A DNA stretch of 64,000 nucleotides, taken from Canna indica (lineage: Eukaryota; Streptophyta; Magnoliopsida; Zingiberales; Cannaceae). A program made the translations under genes and the position numbers. Where the stretch lies: assembly GCA_034359265.1 (NCBI GenBank), contig CP136891.1, positions 45,562,001-45,626,000 of the forward strand, read 5' to 3'. The notes under the pieces are model-generated. The model was given only the letters and a program-made list of their open reading frames with translations. It made no database searches and was not told where the DNA came from. Shown piece after piece: positions 1-10,659 of this stretch (positions are counted from its first letter, which is position 1; every line of letters begins with the position of its first letter).

Positions 1-227
1 CCCTCAATATTCAAATGGGAAAATACGTAAATATAGTCTATACTTTCAGGTTTTTCTCAATTGTGGTTTGTACTTTTTGTTCTCAATAAAGCATATACTA
101 CGATATTTGTGTCAATTGTGGCCCGCCGTCTAATTTCCATCGATAGTCCTTTAGTGATACGCTGATGTGTAATAAATATATATATATTAAAATTTTATAA
201 ATTGAAAACTGGATCCATCTCTTTGGT

Positions 228-488
228 TTGAGGCATCGTCACGCGCGATGCGTAGAAACCGACAAAGAATACAGCTTTGGAAGTCGCGCTGGCAGCCGAG
301 GCGCGGCAAAGGCAGGGGAGAAGAAGGCCGAGGCAGAGGCGGCCGCCAAGGCTGCCAGCATCCTCCTAGCTATCTCCTTTCAAGAGGAGAGCAACCTCGT
401 TTCTGAACTTGAAGATCTTGAGAAGAAGGCACTTGATGAGCTCAAGCAGCTCGGCCAAGTCGCCCTCGCTAATAACAAGTTCAACCCT
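228..488 (+). pseudogene. Patellin-like N-terminal fragment (part 1)
   Basis: Patellins are plant SEC14-GOLD phosphoinositide-binding proteins of membrane traffic and the cell plate. This piece reads openly from an ATG at 228. It contains the family's conserved N-terminal motif, a FQEESN block followed by EKKALDELKQL, at about residues 50-75, preceded by a Lys/Ala/Glu-rich stretch. It stops at 488 where a CACTA-like element enters, and the coding sense resumes at 1697. Upstream there is no convincing promoter, and the sequence sits just inside a long inverted repeat, so this is more likely a captured copy than the resident gene. Whether the ATG at 228 is original is unknown. Family assignment is from motif recognition. 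Confidence 0.6.
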
Positions 489-1696
489 CACTACAACAAA
501 AAAATTATTTATCAACGGACTTTTTTTTGACGGAAGACATAGACGTCGAAATGTTAAAGAGAATTTTTTTTTTAAAAAAAAGAAAATTTTGACGCCTGCT
601 GCAGGCGTCGAAATAATTCGGTGCCTAATCCAAAGGCGTCGAAATATTTCGGCGCCTCGGGCACCGCGACGACTGACGCCTCGGGTTAGCGGGCATGCAA
701 ACTCGCACTCGCATCCACTAGCGCCAGCACCGCGGGTTAGCGGGCGCGCTAACCCGCGCAGGCTGGAGGCGGAAAATCTCTAACCTCCTGCAAATTTTTC
801 TTAAAAATTTTCAATTTTTTTTTAAAAAAATAATTTTCTACTTTTATTTATATCTCTATTCTTCTTCATTCTTCTCATCTGTCATTTTTATTTTTCTTTC
901 CTTCTCTTCTTTCTCTTCATCTATTTTTACTTTTATCCTCTCCTCTTTTATTTTTTTCTTTTCATTTTTTTTCTTCACTAATCTTTTTTTATCTTTTCAG
1001 GTTATCAAAGTTGTTCAAATTTTCGATTCGAATCATCAAAATTTTTAAAAGGTTAGTATATAGTTTTTTTCTTCACCTCATATTTCTATTTAATTAAATT
1101 TAAAATTCTGTTTAATTAAATTTAAATTTTTGTTTAATTATATTTATTTAAAATTATTTAGTATTTAAAAAAATTTGCAATGCGGAATTCAAAACTTGAA
1201 TTCCGCACTACAGAATTGGAACAGGCACGAACTGCGCCTACTTGATTTTCGCCACGCAATGGAAATCGAGCAAGCGAGGTTCCGGCCTACTTGATTCCCA
1301 CCACGCGACAGAAATCGAGCAGCGTAGGCCCCGACCGTTCGATTTCTGACGCGTGGTGGAAATCAAGCAGGCTGGAACCCCCGGTTGCTCGATTTCCACC
1401 ACGTGGCGGAGATCGAACGGGCGGAACCGGTTCCCGCCCGTTCCGCCCTACTTGATTTCCGCGTGCAGTGGAAACGAGCAAGCGCCGCGCCTGCTCATTT
1501 CCGCTACACGCGGATTTTTAAAAATAAAAATAAAAATAACATACCGGCGCCTCTAACAAGCGCTGGTATGTTTAAAAAATTATTTTTTTAAAGCATCGAA
1601 ATGTAACATTTCAATGTGTTTTTGATGCCCATGCAGGCATCTAAATTTTTTTTTTCGGCGGAAGAAATATCAAAATTTTAATATATTGTTGCGGTG
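489..1696. mobile_element. Non-autonomous CACTA-like element inside the patellin copy
   Basis: The left end reads CACTACAACAAAAAAATT and the right end TTGTTGCGGTG, the complement of a degraded CACTACAACAA terminus. Subterminal regions on both sides repeat a short GGCGTCGAAAT / GCATCGAAATG motif (near 545, 605, 642 and 1593), as expected for transposase-binding repeats of CACTA elements. The middle is GC-rich, with repeated CTTGATTTCCACCACG-type segments at 1240-1510 and no coding capacity. Patellin coding sense stops at the left edge and restarts at the right edge. The 3-bp target duplication is not evident (CCT left, AAG right), so it is mutated or the right edge is off by a few bases. Confidence 0.6.
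1230..1510. repeat. Degenerate tandem repeats in the CACTA-like insert
   Basis: Five or six copies of a unit of roughly 45-60 bp built around TTGATTTCCACCACG(C/T)G and its complement alternate in orientation across this interval. It has no open frame that looks selected; the overlapping short frames on both strands follow from the GC-rich repeats. Confidence 0.45.
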
Positions 1697-2589
1697 AAGA
1701 GAAAACTGTTGTTGTTCCGGTGGAAGAGTCCCCGAACGCCGTGATGGAGGAGCCAACACCGGTGGCAGCCGCCAAGGTGGAGGAGCCGAACCCTGAAGGC
1801 GAGCCTGCTGCTGTCCCGATGGAAGAGCCCCGGAGGCTGTGACGGAGGAGCCACCGCCACCAACCAAGCTGGAGGAGGCAACGGCTGAAGACGAACATGT
1901 TGCTGTCCCTGTAGAAGAGCCCCTGAAGACGATGGTAGAGGAGCCGGCACCTATGGCTAAGGAGGAAGAGGCCAATAAGCCTTCGCCGGCCACTTCCACA
2001 GACGAGAAGAAGGTTGTTGTGGTGGACGATGACAGTGCCAAAACCATTGAAGCCATAGAGGAAATTGTTGTCCCTGTCGCCACTCCAACACCTGCAAAAA
2101 CTAAGGCATCGACAGTTGAAGCAGCGCCTAAGGCAGAAAAGGAAGATGAAAAGAAACCTACTCCGCCTCCGTCAACGCCGGAGGAGGTCTTTATCTGGGG
2201 CGTATCGCTCCTCGGCGACGAGCAGAGCGACACCGTCCTCCTCAAGTTCCTCCTCACCCGAGACTTCAATGTGAAGGAAGCCATGGCCATGCTCAAAAAC
2301 GTCGTCCTCTAGAGGAAGGACTTCAGCATCGACACTCTCTTGGAGGAGGACCTCGACATCTCGGAGATGGAGTAGGTGGTCTTCATGCACGACATCGACA
2401 AGGAGGGCCACCCGGTGTGCTACAATGTCTACGAGAAGTTCTAAAACAAGGAGCTTTACGCCGCAGCTTTCGCTGACAAGGAAAAGAGGAAGAGATTTTA
2501 GTGATGGTGTAGGTCACTAATGTCAAGAACTCAATTGGCTTGGTGAAGGAGTTCCGCCAAGCTCTCGACATTCTCAACATCATCCGTTA
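1697..2589 (+). pseudogene. Patellin-like fragment, acidic region and CRAL-TRIO N-terminal domain (part 2)
   Basis: This continues the patellin sense after the insert. It begins with a Glu/Pro/Val-rich region (repeated PVEE and MEEP motifs), typical of the patellin acidic N-terminus. A single-base frame change lies near 1830, and the frame then runs from 1839 to 2312. It then reaches the conserved block IWGVSLLGDEQSDTVLLKF with FNVKEAMAMLKN, the CRAL-TRIO N-terminal region. The sense continues past a stop at 2310 through LLEEDL, VVFMHD, DKEGHPVCYNVY and NKELY, with more stops near 2374 and 2442. It skips a block present in family members and ends with KNSIGLVKEFRQALDIL before the right inverted repeat. 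The lipid-binding and GOLD domains are missing. It is a dead 5' fragment without visible introns. Confidence 0.7.
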
Positions 2590-2640
2590 AACGAGCTACC
2601 GATGAAAATTAAATGAGATGCCACAATTGACACAAATTTC

Positions 2641-2895
2641 TCCAAATCATGAGTTATTTACCTGTTGAATAAAGCATTAAATGAATCGGTTGGGAACCTG
2701 ATAGAACCATGAGTTCCAAACTTGTTTTGTATATATATAAATTGCTAGGGGATCTAATCGTGCTCCCCCACGAGGCAATTAGTGAATGACCTCTAATCAT
2801 GCTCCCCATCATGTGTTTTGCTCGACCTCTTCGGCTGTGGACTGCTATAAACATGGGCAACTCTATGATTTCAAATGTTGTGAGAAAAACTTACG
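2641..2895. other. Anonymous intergenic DNA
   Basis: AT-rich sequence with no coding signal. A short imperfect repeat around TCTAATC(A/G)TGCTCCCC occurs at 2754 and 2791. Nothing else is supported. Confidence 0.5.
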
Positions 2896-3075
2896 TGCCC
2901 ATATAAATATCTATGAACGAGTGGATATGAGTTTTAAGCGACTAAACATAAATAAAAAATGAATGAATATGAATATGAATAGAAAAAGAATGAATATGAA
3001 CATATCCATTCCTTTTCTATTTATGTTCAGTCGCTTAAAGCTCATATCTACTCATTCATATATTTTCTATGGGCA
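2896..3075. repeat. Foldback (MITE-like) element, 180 bp
   Basis: The left arm from TGCCCATA (2896) and the right arm ending TATGGGCA (3075) are inverted copies of each other over about 75 bp. They share the block (A/G)TTTTAAGCGACT(A/G)AACATAAATA. The arms meet in a short AT-rich centre (about 2971-2999). Such near-perfect foldback is typical of MITEs or foldback transposons, and a transcript would form one long hairpin. No clear target duplication is seen. Confidence 0.65.
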
Positions 3076-4258
3076 GCCTGCCCATAGAAGTTGCACTCGA
3101 ATGTTGTACGGATCAATAGTATGTAATGCTCCTCATCCCCGTAGCTCCTCTGTGCTTCAAAAGGCCATCATGCTGTGAAGATGATCCTCTTCTACAAACA
3201 AAATGATATACTCACCCCTTGCGAATGATGCTTCCCATGCTATAATACAAATGATTTGTAGTTGTTCTCGTCTGAGATCGAAAATGTTGCAAGTCCTCTT
3301 GGCTGGATGAGACTCCGGGGCGACCTGCAAAGACACTCAGACACTCAAGTGAGGATGTATTCGAGATGTGTTTGTAAAGAATTGGATTCGAGAGGATATA
3401 TGTAGGTGTAGGATATGGTTTATAAGGTAGGTCTTCGATAGAAGGTATTCGGCAAGAATTTCTCCTTAATTACCATGGGGATATACCTTGAATTAGTGAA
3501 TTGTCGAGTTTTGCCCCTAAATTGTGCTATGATTATGTTTGAACCTTCGGGTATAGGCCAAAGACGAAAATGCCCTCGGGATACCCGAGCGAAAAACCCT
3601 GCCCGAGCTTAAGCCAGCTTGGCACAATGTAGGTCTCTAAAAGGCTAGGCCGAGGAGTGCTTCATGGGTCTATCAAACGAACCTGAGGAATTAGTCCAGT
3701 CCACAACCCCTGAGTTTGGTCGTGATATGAGGATTACATGCCGAGCTCTAATCATGTGTCGACCTCTGCTTGCTCGCCGAGCTCTACTTGCATGTCGAGT
3801 TGCGATCATATACCGAACTCTGACCTTGAGCCGAACTGTAATCATGTGTCAAGCTCTTACATTGAGCCAAACTCCCACCATGGTCGAGCTCGAGGTATCG
3901 TGATTTTTGACACTTTGTGGCGTTTAGGCTTCTGCTCGTTACATAGTGGCTACAGGAAAAAGTGCTTTTTCTACGTGTCTACTCCCCATTCGCGCTTTCT
4001 TTTCAAAATATTTAATTCTAGCAGGGAGAAATCATGATGCAGAGATCCAGCTGTTAATTTCAAAGTGATTGAACTTCTGTCATTGATGGGGTGTTCAGCC
4101 AGGATTTGTTATGCTGACTGGCCATGAATGTCGTTTATTGGATAGAGAGGCCATCGTCTGCCAGGCTTTAAAACTCCATCTACCCTCTCAATTCGACTCT
4201 TTGTACATTTCGTTCTTCTTGATCTCAAACTCTTTTGTTGCTTGTCTCTAGCTTTTGA
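3076..4258. other. Intergenic repeat-like DNA with degenerate CGAGCTC repeats
   Basis: There is no convincing gene. The segment 3290-3360 (around CTGCAAAGACACTCAGACACTCAAG) resembles internal portions of plant LTRs. At 3720-3900, six or seven degenerate copies of a roughly 28-bp unit (CCGA(A/G)CTCTAATCATGTGTC-like) occur in a row. No element ends could be placed. Confidence 0.4.
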
Positions 4259-4779
4259 TGTTGGGATGCGGAGAGAAAATGCAGCAGAAAATAGCGAAAA
4301 AAATAGATTTCAAAAATCTTAAAAGAATCCCAAAAATAGCGATCTACTTTAGCAATGTAGAGTAATTCAATAGGAGAGCGCGGAGCAGATTTATACCTTA
4401 GCCAAAAGGGAAAAAGAGATGCTTTGATCCCAACTCCGAGGCGCACACGTGCGCTTCCTCCAACGATAATCTACACTGAGCACCTCGCAACAAGGGGGCA
4501 ACGACCATTCGACCTCGTCGTGGCTCAATGGACGAGCTTCTCAATCTCTAGTTTGCACCAAACAGGGGCCGACCCTTCCACCAAGAACCAGGCAGCAGGC
4601 AAAGGGAGAAAGATGACGAGAAACCATAGAAGGAAGTATCTTGCTGGAATTTTTGGACTCCACTAAATCTCCAACTCGGCAGCAATTTTCGATGACGAAA
4701 ACTCCGACAATACTTCACAAGGCTTGCGGCCATTGGAGGGGTGGAAGAGAGGAAGGTGTAGCTGCAATATGTGAAGTCT
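4259..4779 (-). mobile_element. Diverged copia LTR C, terminal part
   Basis: It starts with TGTTGGGATG and follows the same order of motifs as the complete A-family LTR that starts at 5697: TGCAGC(G/A)GAAAAT, ATCTACTTTAGCAA, then a polymorphic run to a CCATTGGAGG-like block. It is clearly more diverged than the A LTRs. It stops where copia B's 5' LTR begins, and comparable A-like sequence picks up at 53934 on the far side of B. I infer one LTR split by B. The expected 5-bp duplication is not recognisable. Confidence 0.5.
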
Positions 4780-5696
4780 TGGTAGTAGTGTGCCCTGGGC
4801 CAATAGAATAATATTGTTATTGTTGTTTTCCTTTTGAATAATTGGAACACTTGCTTTATCTTGTTATTTATTGTGAGCGTATTTAACTTGATAATAGACT
4901 CATTGAATAGTTGATTCTGCCTAATGGTCATCAAGTACGAGACTTGATAGTAAAACCCTAAGGCAATTGGAATCATGTTCTAAACAGTCCCTAGTCGGGC
5001 ATTATCATTGGAATGATAATGAATGGAGACTAGTATACAGTCTGATTGACGATGATCATGTTTTACTGATCATGAATATGTCATATTAAAGTCATATGAT
5101 AGACACATGTTGGCGAACATGGTGTTGGACAAACCCACCGCGAGAATACTGCATGGATTTATATCGTTAGTATATCTCACAGCAGTAGTGATATGTCAGC
5201 CCTCCGACCTGATGCCACCATGGAATTCTGTGTTTTGACCGAGTCTAACATCATCTTTAACTGGATTGTAATAAAGATTGCAGTTAGATATAGAATAAGT
5301 CATACAGAAGAATATGTGTAGTCGTGAAGGAATTTGTCCCTCTCGTATATGAGAGAAATCTTTAGGCCCCTTGATGTGTATGACTAAGGAAATGCATGGT
5401 CACGCTCAAATGAATTGATAGGAGTATCAATGTCATGTGTTAAGTCAGTATGCTGAAGAATCAAGAAACCAAATTGAACAATATAAGGATGATGTTCATG
5501 TCTTATGCTCGATCCAAATATCACATGACAAAAGGACAGAATATCATATTGTGTTACGTTGTTCGGATCTCCGACTTCACTTGACTTGGGTAGTCATAAT
5601 ATCTTGCTAGAGGTGGCTTATGATTTGTGGTTTTCAAAAGAGATTTGGACTTACTGCCAATGTTAAGTGAACCTACAGGGTTGCACACATAGGGTG
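4780..5696 (+). repeat. Copia B 5' LTR, first part
   Basis: It begins TGGTAGTAGTGTGCCC, matched by TATTAGTAGTGTGCCC at 50432 where the 3' LTR starts, so the original end was probably TGTTAGTAG. The two copies run in parallel through TTGAATAATTGGAACACTT, the ATGTTTTACTG block and GAATATGTGTAGTCGTGAAGG. This copy also keeps a 350-bp stretch (about 5345-5696) absent from the 3' LTR. It ends where element A's LTR begins. Confidence 0.65.
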
Positions 5697-8143
5697 TGTT
5701 GGGATGAGAATAAGAAATGCAGCGGAAATAAAAATTTAAAAAATTCAAAACATCCCAAAACAATGATCTACTTTAGCAACAATTAAGGAATTCAATCTAT
5801 GAGTAGAAGGAAAGATATACCTTATATCGCGGTTGGATAGGGTGCTCCTATTCTCGTATCAAGACACATACATGCACGTCCTCCAATGATAGTCCACACC
5901 AGGCGTCTTACAACAAAGGAGCAGCGAACAACCGAACTCGTCGTGGCTCAACGGAGATGCTTTCTCAAACCCTTGAAACCTCAGAGCTAGGCTGGCCCTT
6001 CCACCAAGAACCAGGCTCCAAAACGAGAGGAAGATGAGATAAGAAAACAACGGAACAAGGAGGTAGATCAAAGAATACATCGTTGTCCTTTTTCAGAATC
6101 CTCCAAGTGGATGAAGTAGGAGGCACACCCAAGAAGAAGACACCTCCAATTTGGCTTCGTAAAAGACTTGGAAGGAGAAAGTAGATGGCCGGCCACCAAT
6201 GGAGAGCAGGAGGAGTTCTTTGGAGCCTTTCTCTTCAACAAGCCTCTAAAGAATCAAGTTCTTGATCTTCTCCAAGAAGATGAAAACTAATTAACCAACC
6301 CTTCTTATGGGGTGTTCAGCCATAATTTATAGAGGGGGGGCTACAAAGGTAGACCCAGCCCCCTAAAAACTCTCTCCCTGTAATTCAAAATTTCGGAGTT
6401 TACCTCCAAAACTAATTTATATTTTAATGGCTTCATAATTAATTCGAAATTAATTAAATCTAATAAAATATAAATGTTAATTTATCTCCATAAATTAAGA
6501 GCTTATAAACAAGAATAATAATTATCTAAATAAACTAATTCCCTAAATAATAGGAAAAATGTTTATCTAAATAATTTAATTTCTTATTAATTAATAGAAT
6601 TATGATTTATCCTCATAAATCATATATCTATTAATTTTATGATTTCTCTCCATAAATCAAATTCTTATTAATTAGGATTTATACAAATAAACTAATTTCC
6701 AATTAATCGGTTAGGCTCATGGTTAGAAAATAATTTTCCCACCATGTATATTTGATTCAAAATCAAATTATATTTAATTCATAATTAAATATATTCCCGG
6801 TCAAGTAGTTAATTAAATATTTAATTCGTAATTAAATTTAATCAACTACATGAAATATTATCATGTATCAATCCCTACAATTTAGGGATGCCCTACAAAT
6901 TAGGGTTATCGAGGAACTCCTTCCTCGCGCATTCGTTCTTATAGGAAACGTCTTTCCTATTATGTCCGTAAACAAGATACGTGATCGAGTTACAGCATGT
7001 TCATGCTAGTAGACATATAATGCCGTATTCGGACTCCATCTCATAAAGCCCCTTTACGAGGTTAGCCTGTTGTGTGTGACCCATTGAACCCCACACTAAG
7101 CCATCAGTGAGTTGTGCATAACGAAGAGTTGGATCCGATAGAATGACTTCTATTCGAATCTTACGAGCCACCACTAAACCCCTTTAGTTTGGTCATGAGA
7201 AAATCCACTCACAAGTCAAGATTGACATCTAGCAATGTGTCATGACTACCCGGATAGTGTGAGGTTCAATCTACAAGGATCGAACGTCCTTTGGTGATTA
7301 GTTATCGTACAACTAAGTCCCTCGATTACAATGTCCCAAATACGATTAGGGTACGAAAAAAGTGTCAAACCCTAATACCGATTCATATATATTCTACATG
7401 TCAAGTCGTCGTCTTAATAATGACATGTCAAAAAACCTTTTTTCGACATTCATATCTACTCTGGCCAGAGATTCCTGAGTAGACACTTGTAGGGACACAT
7501 AGGAGATTATCTCTTCTTACTATGATTAACTGATTCTATATTGGTTGCTCACATACCTCCATGGGTGCTTTCCCATGCTCAGAGATATCCAACACATGAC
7601 ACTGAAGACCATGTAAGGATAATTCCAAAGTAATGGATCAACACTCAGAAGGTAACTATGACAATCTCAGGTCCAATGACTACTTGCACCTACTATCACC
7701 TGAGGAACATCCTATCGACACTCATATAAGGATTCCATTATGCGTTCCTCGTGTAGGTTCGTTCAATGAACTCGATCATTCCCTAATGAGCACCTGCACT
7801 TATACATTAAATGATGGCTCATAGGTAACTGTAAGATCAGCTACCCCTTATCGTATAAGGTATGTATCAAGTGCACCAGTCTATTCAAAATCACCAATCC
7901 CCTAATTGGTGATCCTACGACAAGGAACATTTAGAACAGGGGCATCTGGATTCTTAAGTCTCATTGTCATGATCTTATCATGGCCTTGGAATCAATTGTC
8001 CGAGTTCATGGGGTTCATCACAATCTAATATATAATAAATGTAGATGCAACATATGATGAAAAGCTGCCTCATATTATTCATTAACCAAAAATAGTTCCC
8101 TACACATCAACATGTGATTCGCTTAAGGGCACTATTTCTTTCA
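5697..8143 (-). repeat. Copia A 3' LTR
   Basis: It is bounded by TGTTGGGATG on the left and CTATTTCTTTCA on the right, so on the minus strand it reads TGAAAG...CCAACA. The minus strand just upstream of it is the polypurine tract AAGTGGGAGAT. It is matched along its length by 44159-46598 and, in the opposite orientation, by 50918-53260. It carries short spurious frames only. Confidence 0.8.
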
Positions 8144-8156
8144 ATCTCCCACTTGC
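8144..8156 (-). promoter_or_regulatory. Copia A polypurine tract
   Basis: The minus strand reads GCAAGTGGGAGAT directly before the 3' LTR, the standard position and composition of the plus-strand primer for reverse transcription. Confidence 0.7.
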
Positions 8157-8246
8157 ACTTATAGCCAATCATTGTGATATTATTATAAAAAAAAAATCAT
8201 TGCGGTATTTAATACCCATACAACTAAAGTGGTGATCGAACTGCTG

Positions 8247-10115
8247 CTATGGTAATGGCTTTATGAATGGATCTGCTATATTATATTTCGTGTTGACACG
8301 TTCGACATTTATATCACCATGTCCAACGATCTCTCTGATCAGGTGATACCGCCTTAGGATGTGTTTTGATTTATGATGGGATCCAGGTTCCTTTGCTTGA
8401 GCAATAGCCTCGGTGTTATCACAATAAATAGGGATTGGACTGGCAACCTCAGGAACAACACCGAGCTCAGAGATGAACTTCTTTATCCACACTCTTTCCT
8501 TGGCGACTTCACTTGCAGCGATGTACTCAACTTCTGTCACTCAGTCGGCCACAGTACTTTGCTTGGAACTTTTCCAACATACCCAGAAATATATACCCAG
8601 AACTTTTCCAACATATATTTACTCTGAATACTATGCCACTATTCAGAGTAAATATATACCCAGAAATGGATTTATTATCATCCGGGTCCGATTGGAAGCT
8701 AGAATCTGTGTAGCCCTCCAGTTTAAAATATGGCCCACCATAAATCAGGAGAACATCTTTAGTCCTTCTTAAGTACTCAAGAATCCGCTTGAAATCTGCT
8801 AGTTACCCCTAGGGCATAAGTGACATCAGGCCGAGTACAGAACATTGCATACATGATGGATCCTACTGCCGAAGCATAAGAGATCTTGCTCATCCTTTTT
8901 CTCCACTCAGATGTCTTAAGAGACATCTTCTTGGAAAGAGTGATGCCATGACTCATAGGCAAGTAACCTCTTTTACTGCCTTCCATGCTAAACCTTTTTA
9001 GCACGGTATCAATCTACCGAGATAGGGACAAACCAAGCATCCTTTTCGATCTATCCCTATAGATCTTAATGTCGAGCACATAGGATGCTTCACCCAAGTC
9101 TTTTATGGAGATGTTTTTGGATAACCATGCTTTCATTGACTAGAGCACAAGAGCATCATTCCCCATGAGTAGTATGTCATCTACATACAGCACAATAAAC
9201 ACAACAGCGCTCCCACTAATCTTTTTGTAGACACAAGGTTCATCTACATTTTTGATAAAGCCAAACTCTTTGACTGTCTCATCAAAATGGATGTTCCAGC
9301 TCCTCGAGGCTTGCTTGAGTCCATAAATGGACCTTTGCCATTTGCATACCTTCTCCGGTCCTACCGGAGACACGAATCCTTTTGGCTAGGTCATATAGAC
9401 CTCTTCCTCAAGTTCACCATTGAGGAATGCAGTGTTGACATCCATCTGCCAGATCTCGTAGTCATGATATGCAACAATGACTAGCATGATCCTAATGGAC
9501 TTGAGCATGGCTAAAGGAGAAAAAGTTTTATCATAGTCAACACCTTGCCTTTGGGTGAAACCTTTTGCTACTAGGCTAACCTTATAGGTCTCCATCTAGC
9601 CATTAGCTCCAATCTTTCTCTTAAAGATCCACTTGCACTCAAGTAAGTCCTTCGGGTAAGTCAACCAAAGTCCAAACTTGGTTGGTGAACATCGAGTCCA
9701 TTTCAGATTTCATTGCTTCTTGTCATTGTTTGCAATCAACATCCTTAATTGCTTGATCGTAGGATTACGGATCAACTTCTTCCTAGTCATTTTCAATGGT
9801 TAGGAAGAATCTCTCAGGTTGTCGATGCAATCTCCTTTATCTACAAAGAGTGTTGGGAGGTAGTGATTATGTGACTGGTTCAACCTGTGGACTATCCATC
9901 GGTTGTTGCGATTGGGTCTGTGGTTGTTGATCTTCATCAAATTCAACATTTCTTCCACTCCCACTTTCCTCGATAAACTCTTTTTCTACGAAAGTGCCAT
10001 GCCTACTTACAAACACCTTTTATTCAGTTGGTGAGTAGAAGTAATACTCTAACTCTCTTTAGGGTATCCCACAAACTTGCACCTGGTTGATTTAGCATAA
10101 AGTTTATCCCGCTCC
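8247..10115 (-). pseudogene. Copia A pol remnant: end of integrase, reverse transcriptase, RNase H
   Basis: Read leftward, this starts within the integrase C-terminal region (KLYAKSTRCKFVGYP near 10090). It then gives the copia RT: DVNTAFLNGELEEEVYMT (9386-9595), RSIYGLKQASRSWN with the catalytic YVDD box (9140-9373) and a KRFSM...CTRPDVTYAL block (8777-9004). RNase H follows, with TEVEYIAASE and KHILRRYHLIRE (8247-8540). Several stops and frame changes separate the blocks, and the RNase H entry is scrambled by a local inverted duplication at 8577-8685. Gag, protease and the integrase catalytic core are missing because of the deletion at about 10115. The product is the copia polyprotein; this copy is inactive. 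Confidence 0.85.
8577..8685. repeat. Local inverted and direct duplication in copia A RNase H
   Basis: ATATTTACTCTGAATA is followed after a 9-bp spacer by its exact complement TATTCAGAGTAAATAT. The flanking phrases ATATACCCAGAA and CTTTTCCAACATA each occur two or three times. Related copia copies have one collinear stretch here, so this looks like a template-switch rearrangement within the element. Confidence 0.7.
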
Positions 10116-10600
10116 CCTATGCCACAGATACGAAGGCCAAGAAGGATTGGCAACCGCCTAGAAGTAACTTCTGGGCCTTGAGAGCTGAAATGGTCACCAA
10201 CGAATCTCCCCTTACCTCACCCTAGAAGGTAAACTAGGGCAATCCGGGCTTACTAAAGGTCACAGTCTTAGCCCTGCAGTCCACTGAGGTGAAATGGTCC
10301 GTCAACCAGTCAATGCCCAAAATCACATCAAGCTCTAGCATCGACAGGAGTGTCAATTCGGTTTTGGTGCCCACAAATGACCACATCATAGCCCTGAAAG
10401 ACTATCTCTGCCAACACAGAATAGTCCGTAGGCATAGACACAACAAGAGGCAAATCAAGAATAGAGGGTTTCCCTAACAACTTAGCAGCAAACAATGCAG
10501 ATACAAAGGAGTGTGTAACACCTAGATCAAACAAGACATACGCAATAGCAGAACCAGCAACAAGGTTATCTGACACTACTGTCTTGGACGCCTAAGCACC
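10116..10600 (-). pseudogene. Gypsy G1 aspartic protease fragment
   Basis: The segment 10328-10576 gives an open stretch with the retropepsin region AYVLFDLGVTHSFVS. The catalytic D-S/T-G is changed to DLG. Further left the sense continues through VILGIDWL and VDCRAKTVTF to a KAQKLL...GCQSFLAFV block near 10130, all characteristic of plant gypsy protease and its linker to RT. Stops occur near 10230. The reading sense then ends at the junction with copia A. The enzyme would cleave the gag-pol polyprotein; the altered active site and stops make this copy dead. Confidence 0.75.
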
Positions 10601-10659
10601 CTCTTGGTGTAAAGCAAACACCCGTGCAGCGGGTCTCTCTGCACCGCCAGCCCGCTAGC

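Larger units (their letters stand above)
103..2640. mobile_element. Terminal-inverted-repeat element carrying a patellin copy (Pack-MULE-like)
   Basis: Positions 103-146 and 2596-2640 form an imperfect inverted repeat of about 45 bp. Its core TTTGTGTCAATTGTGGC is identical in both arms, and the outer part ends in CATCG(A/G)TAG. Everything between is a degenerate patellin coding region plus a later CACTA insertion. A host-gene copy between long terminal inverted repeats is the Pack-MULE pattern. No transposase is present and I found no 9-11 bp target duplication, so the superfamily is an inference. A second, partial CAATTGTGG motif at 57-66 suggests the true left end may lie a little further out, possibly before base 1. 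Confidence 0.5.

Noticed and set aside
486..1699. Perfect target duplication for the CACTA-like insert
   Set aside because: CCT and AAG do not match; I could not support a duplication and left it open.
1670..2296. 208-residue open frame on the minus strand
   Set aside because: It is antisense to the patellin fragment; its Ser/Ala/Gly-rich sequence comes from the Glu/Pro-rich codons on the other strand and has no domain.
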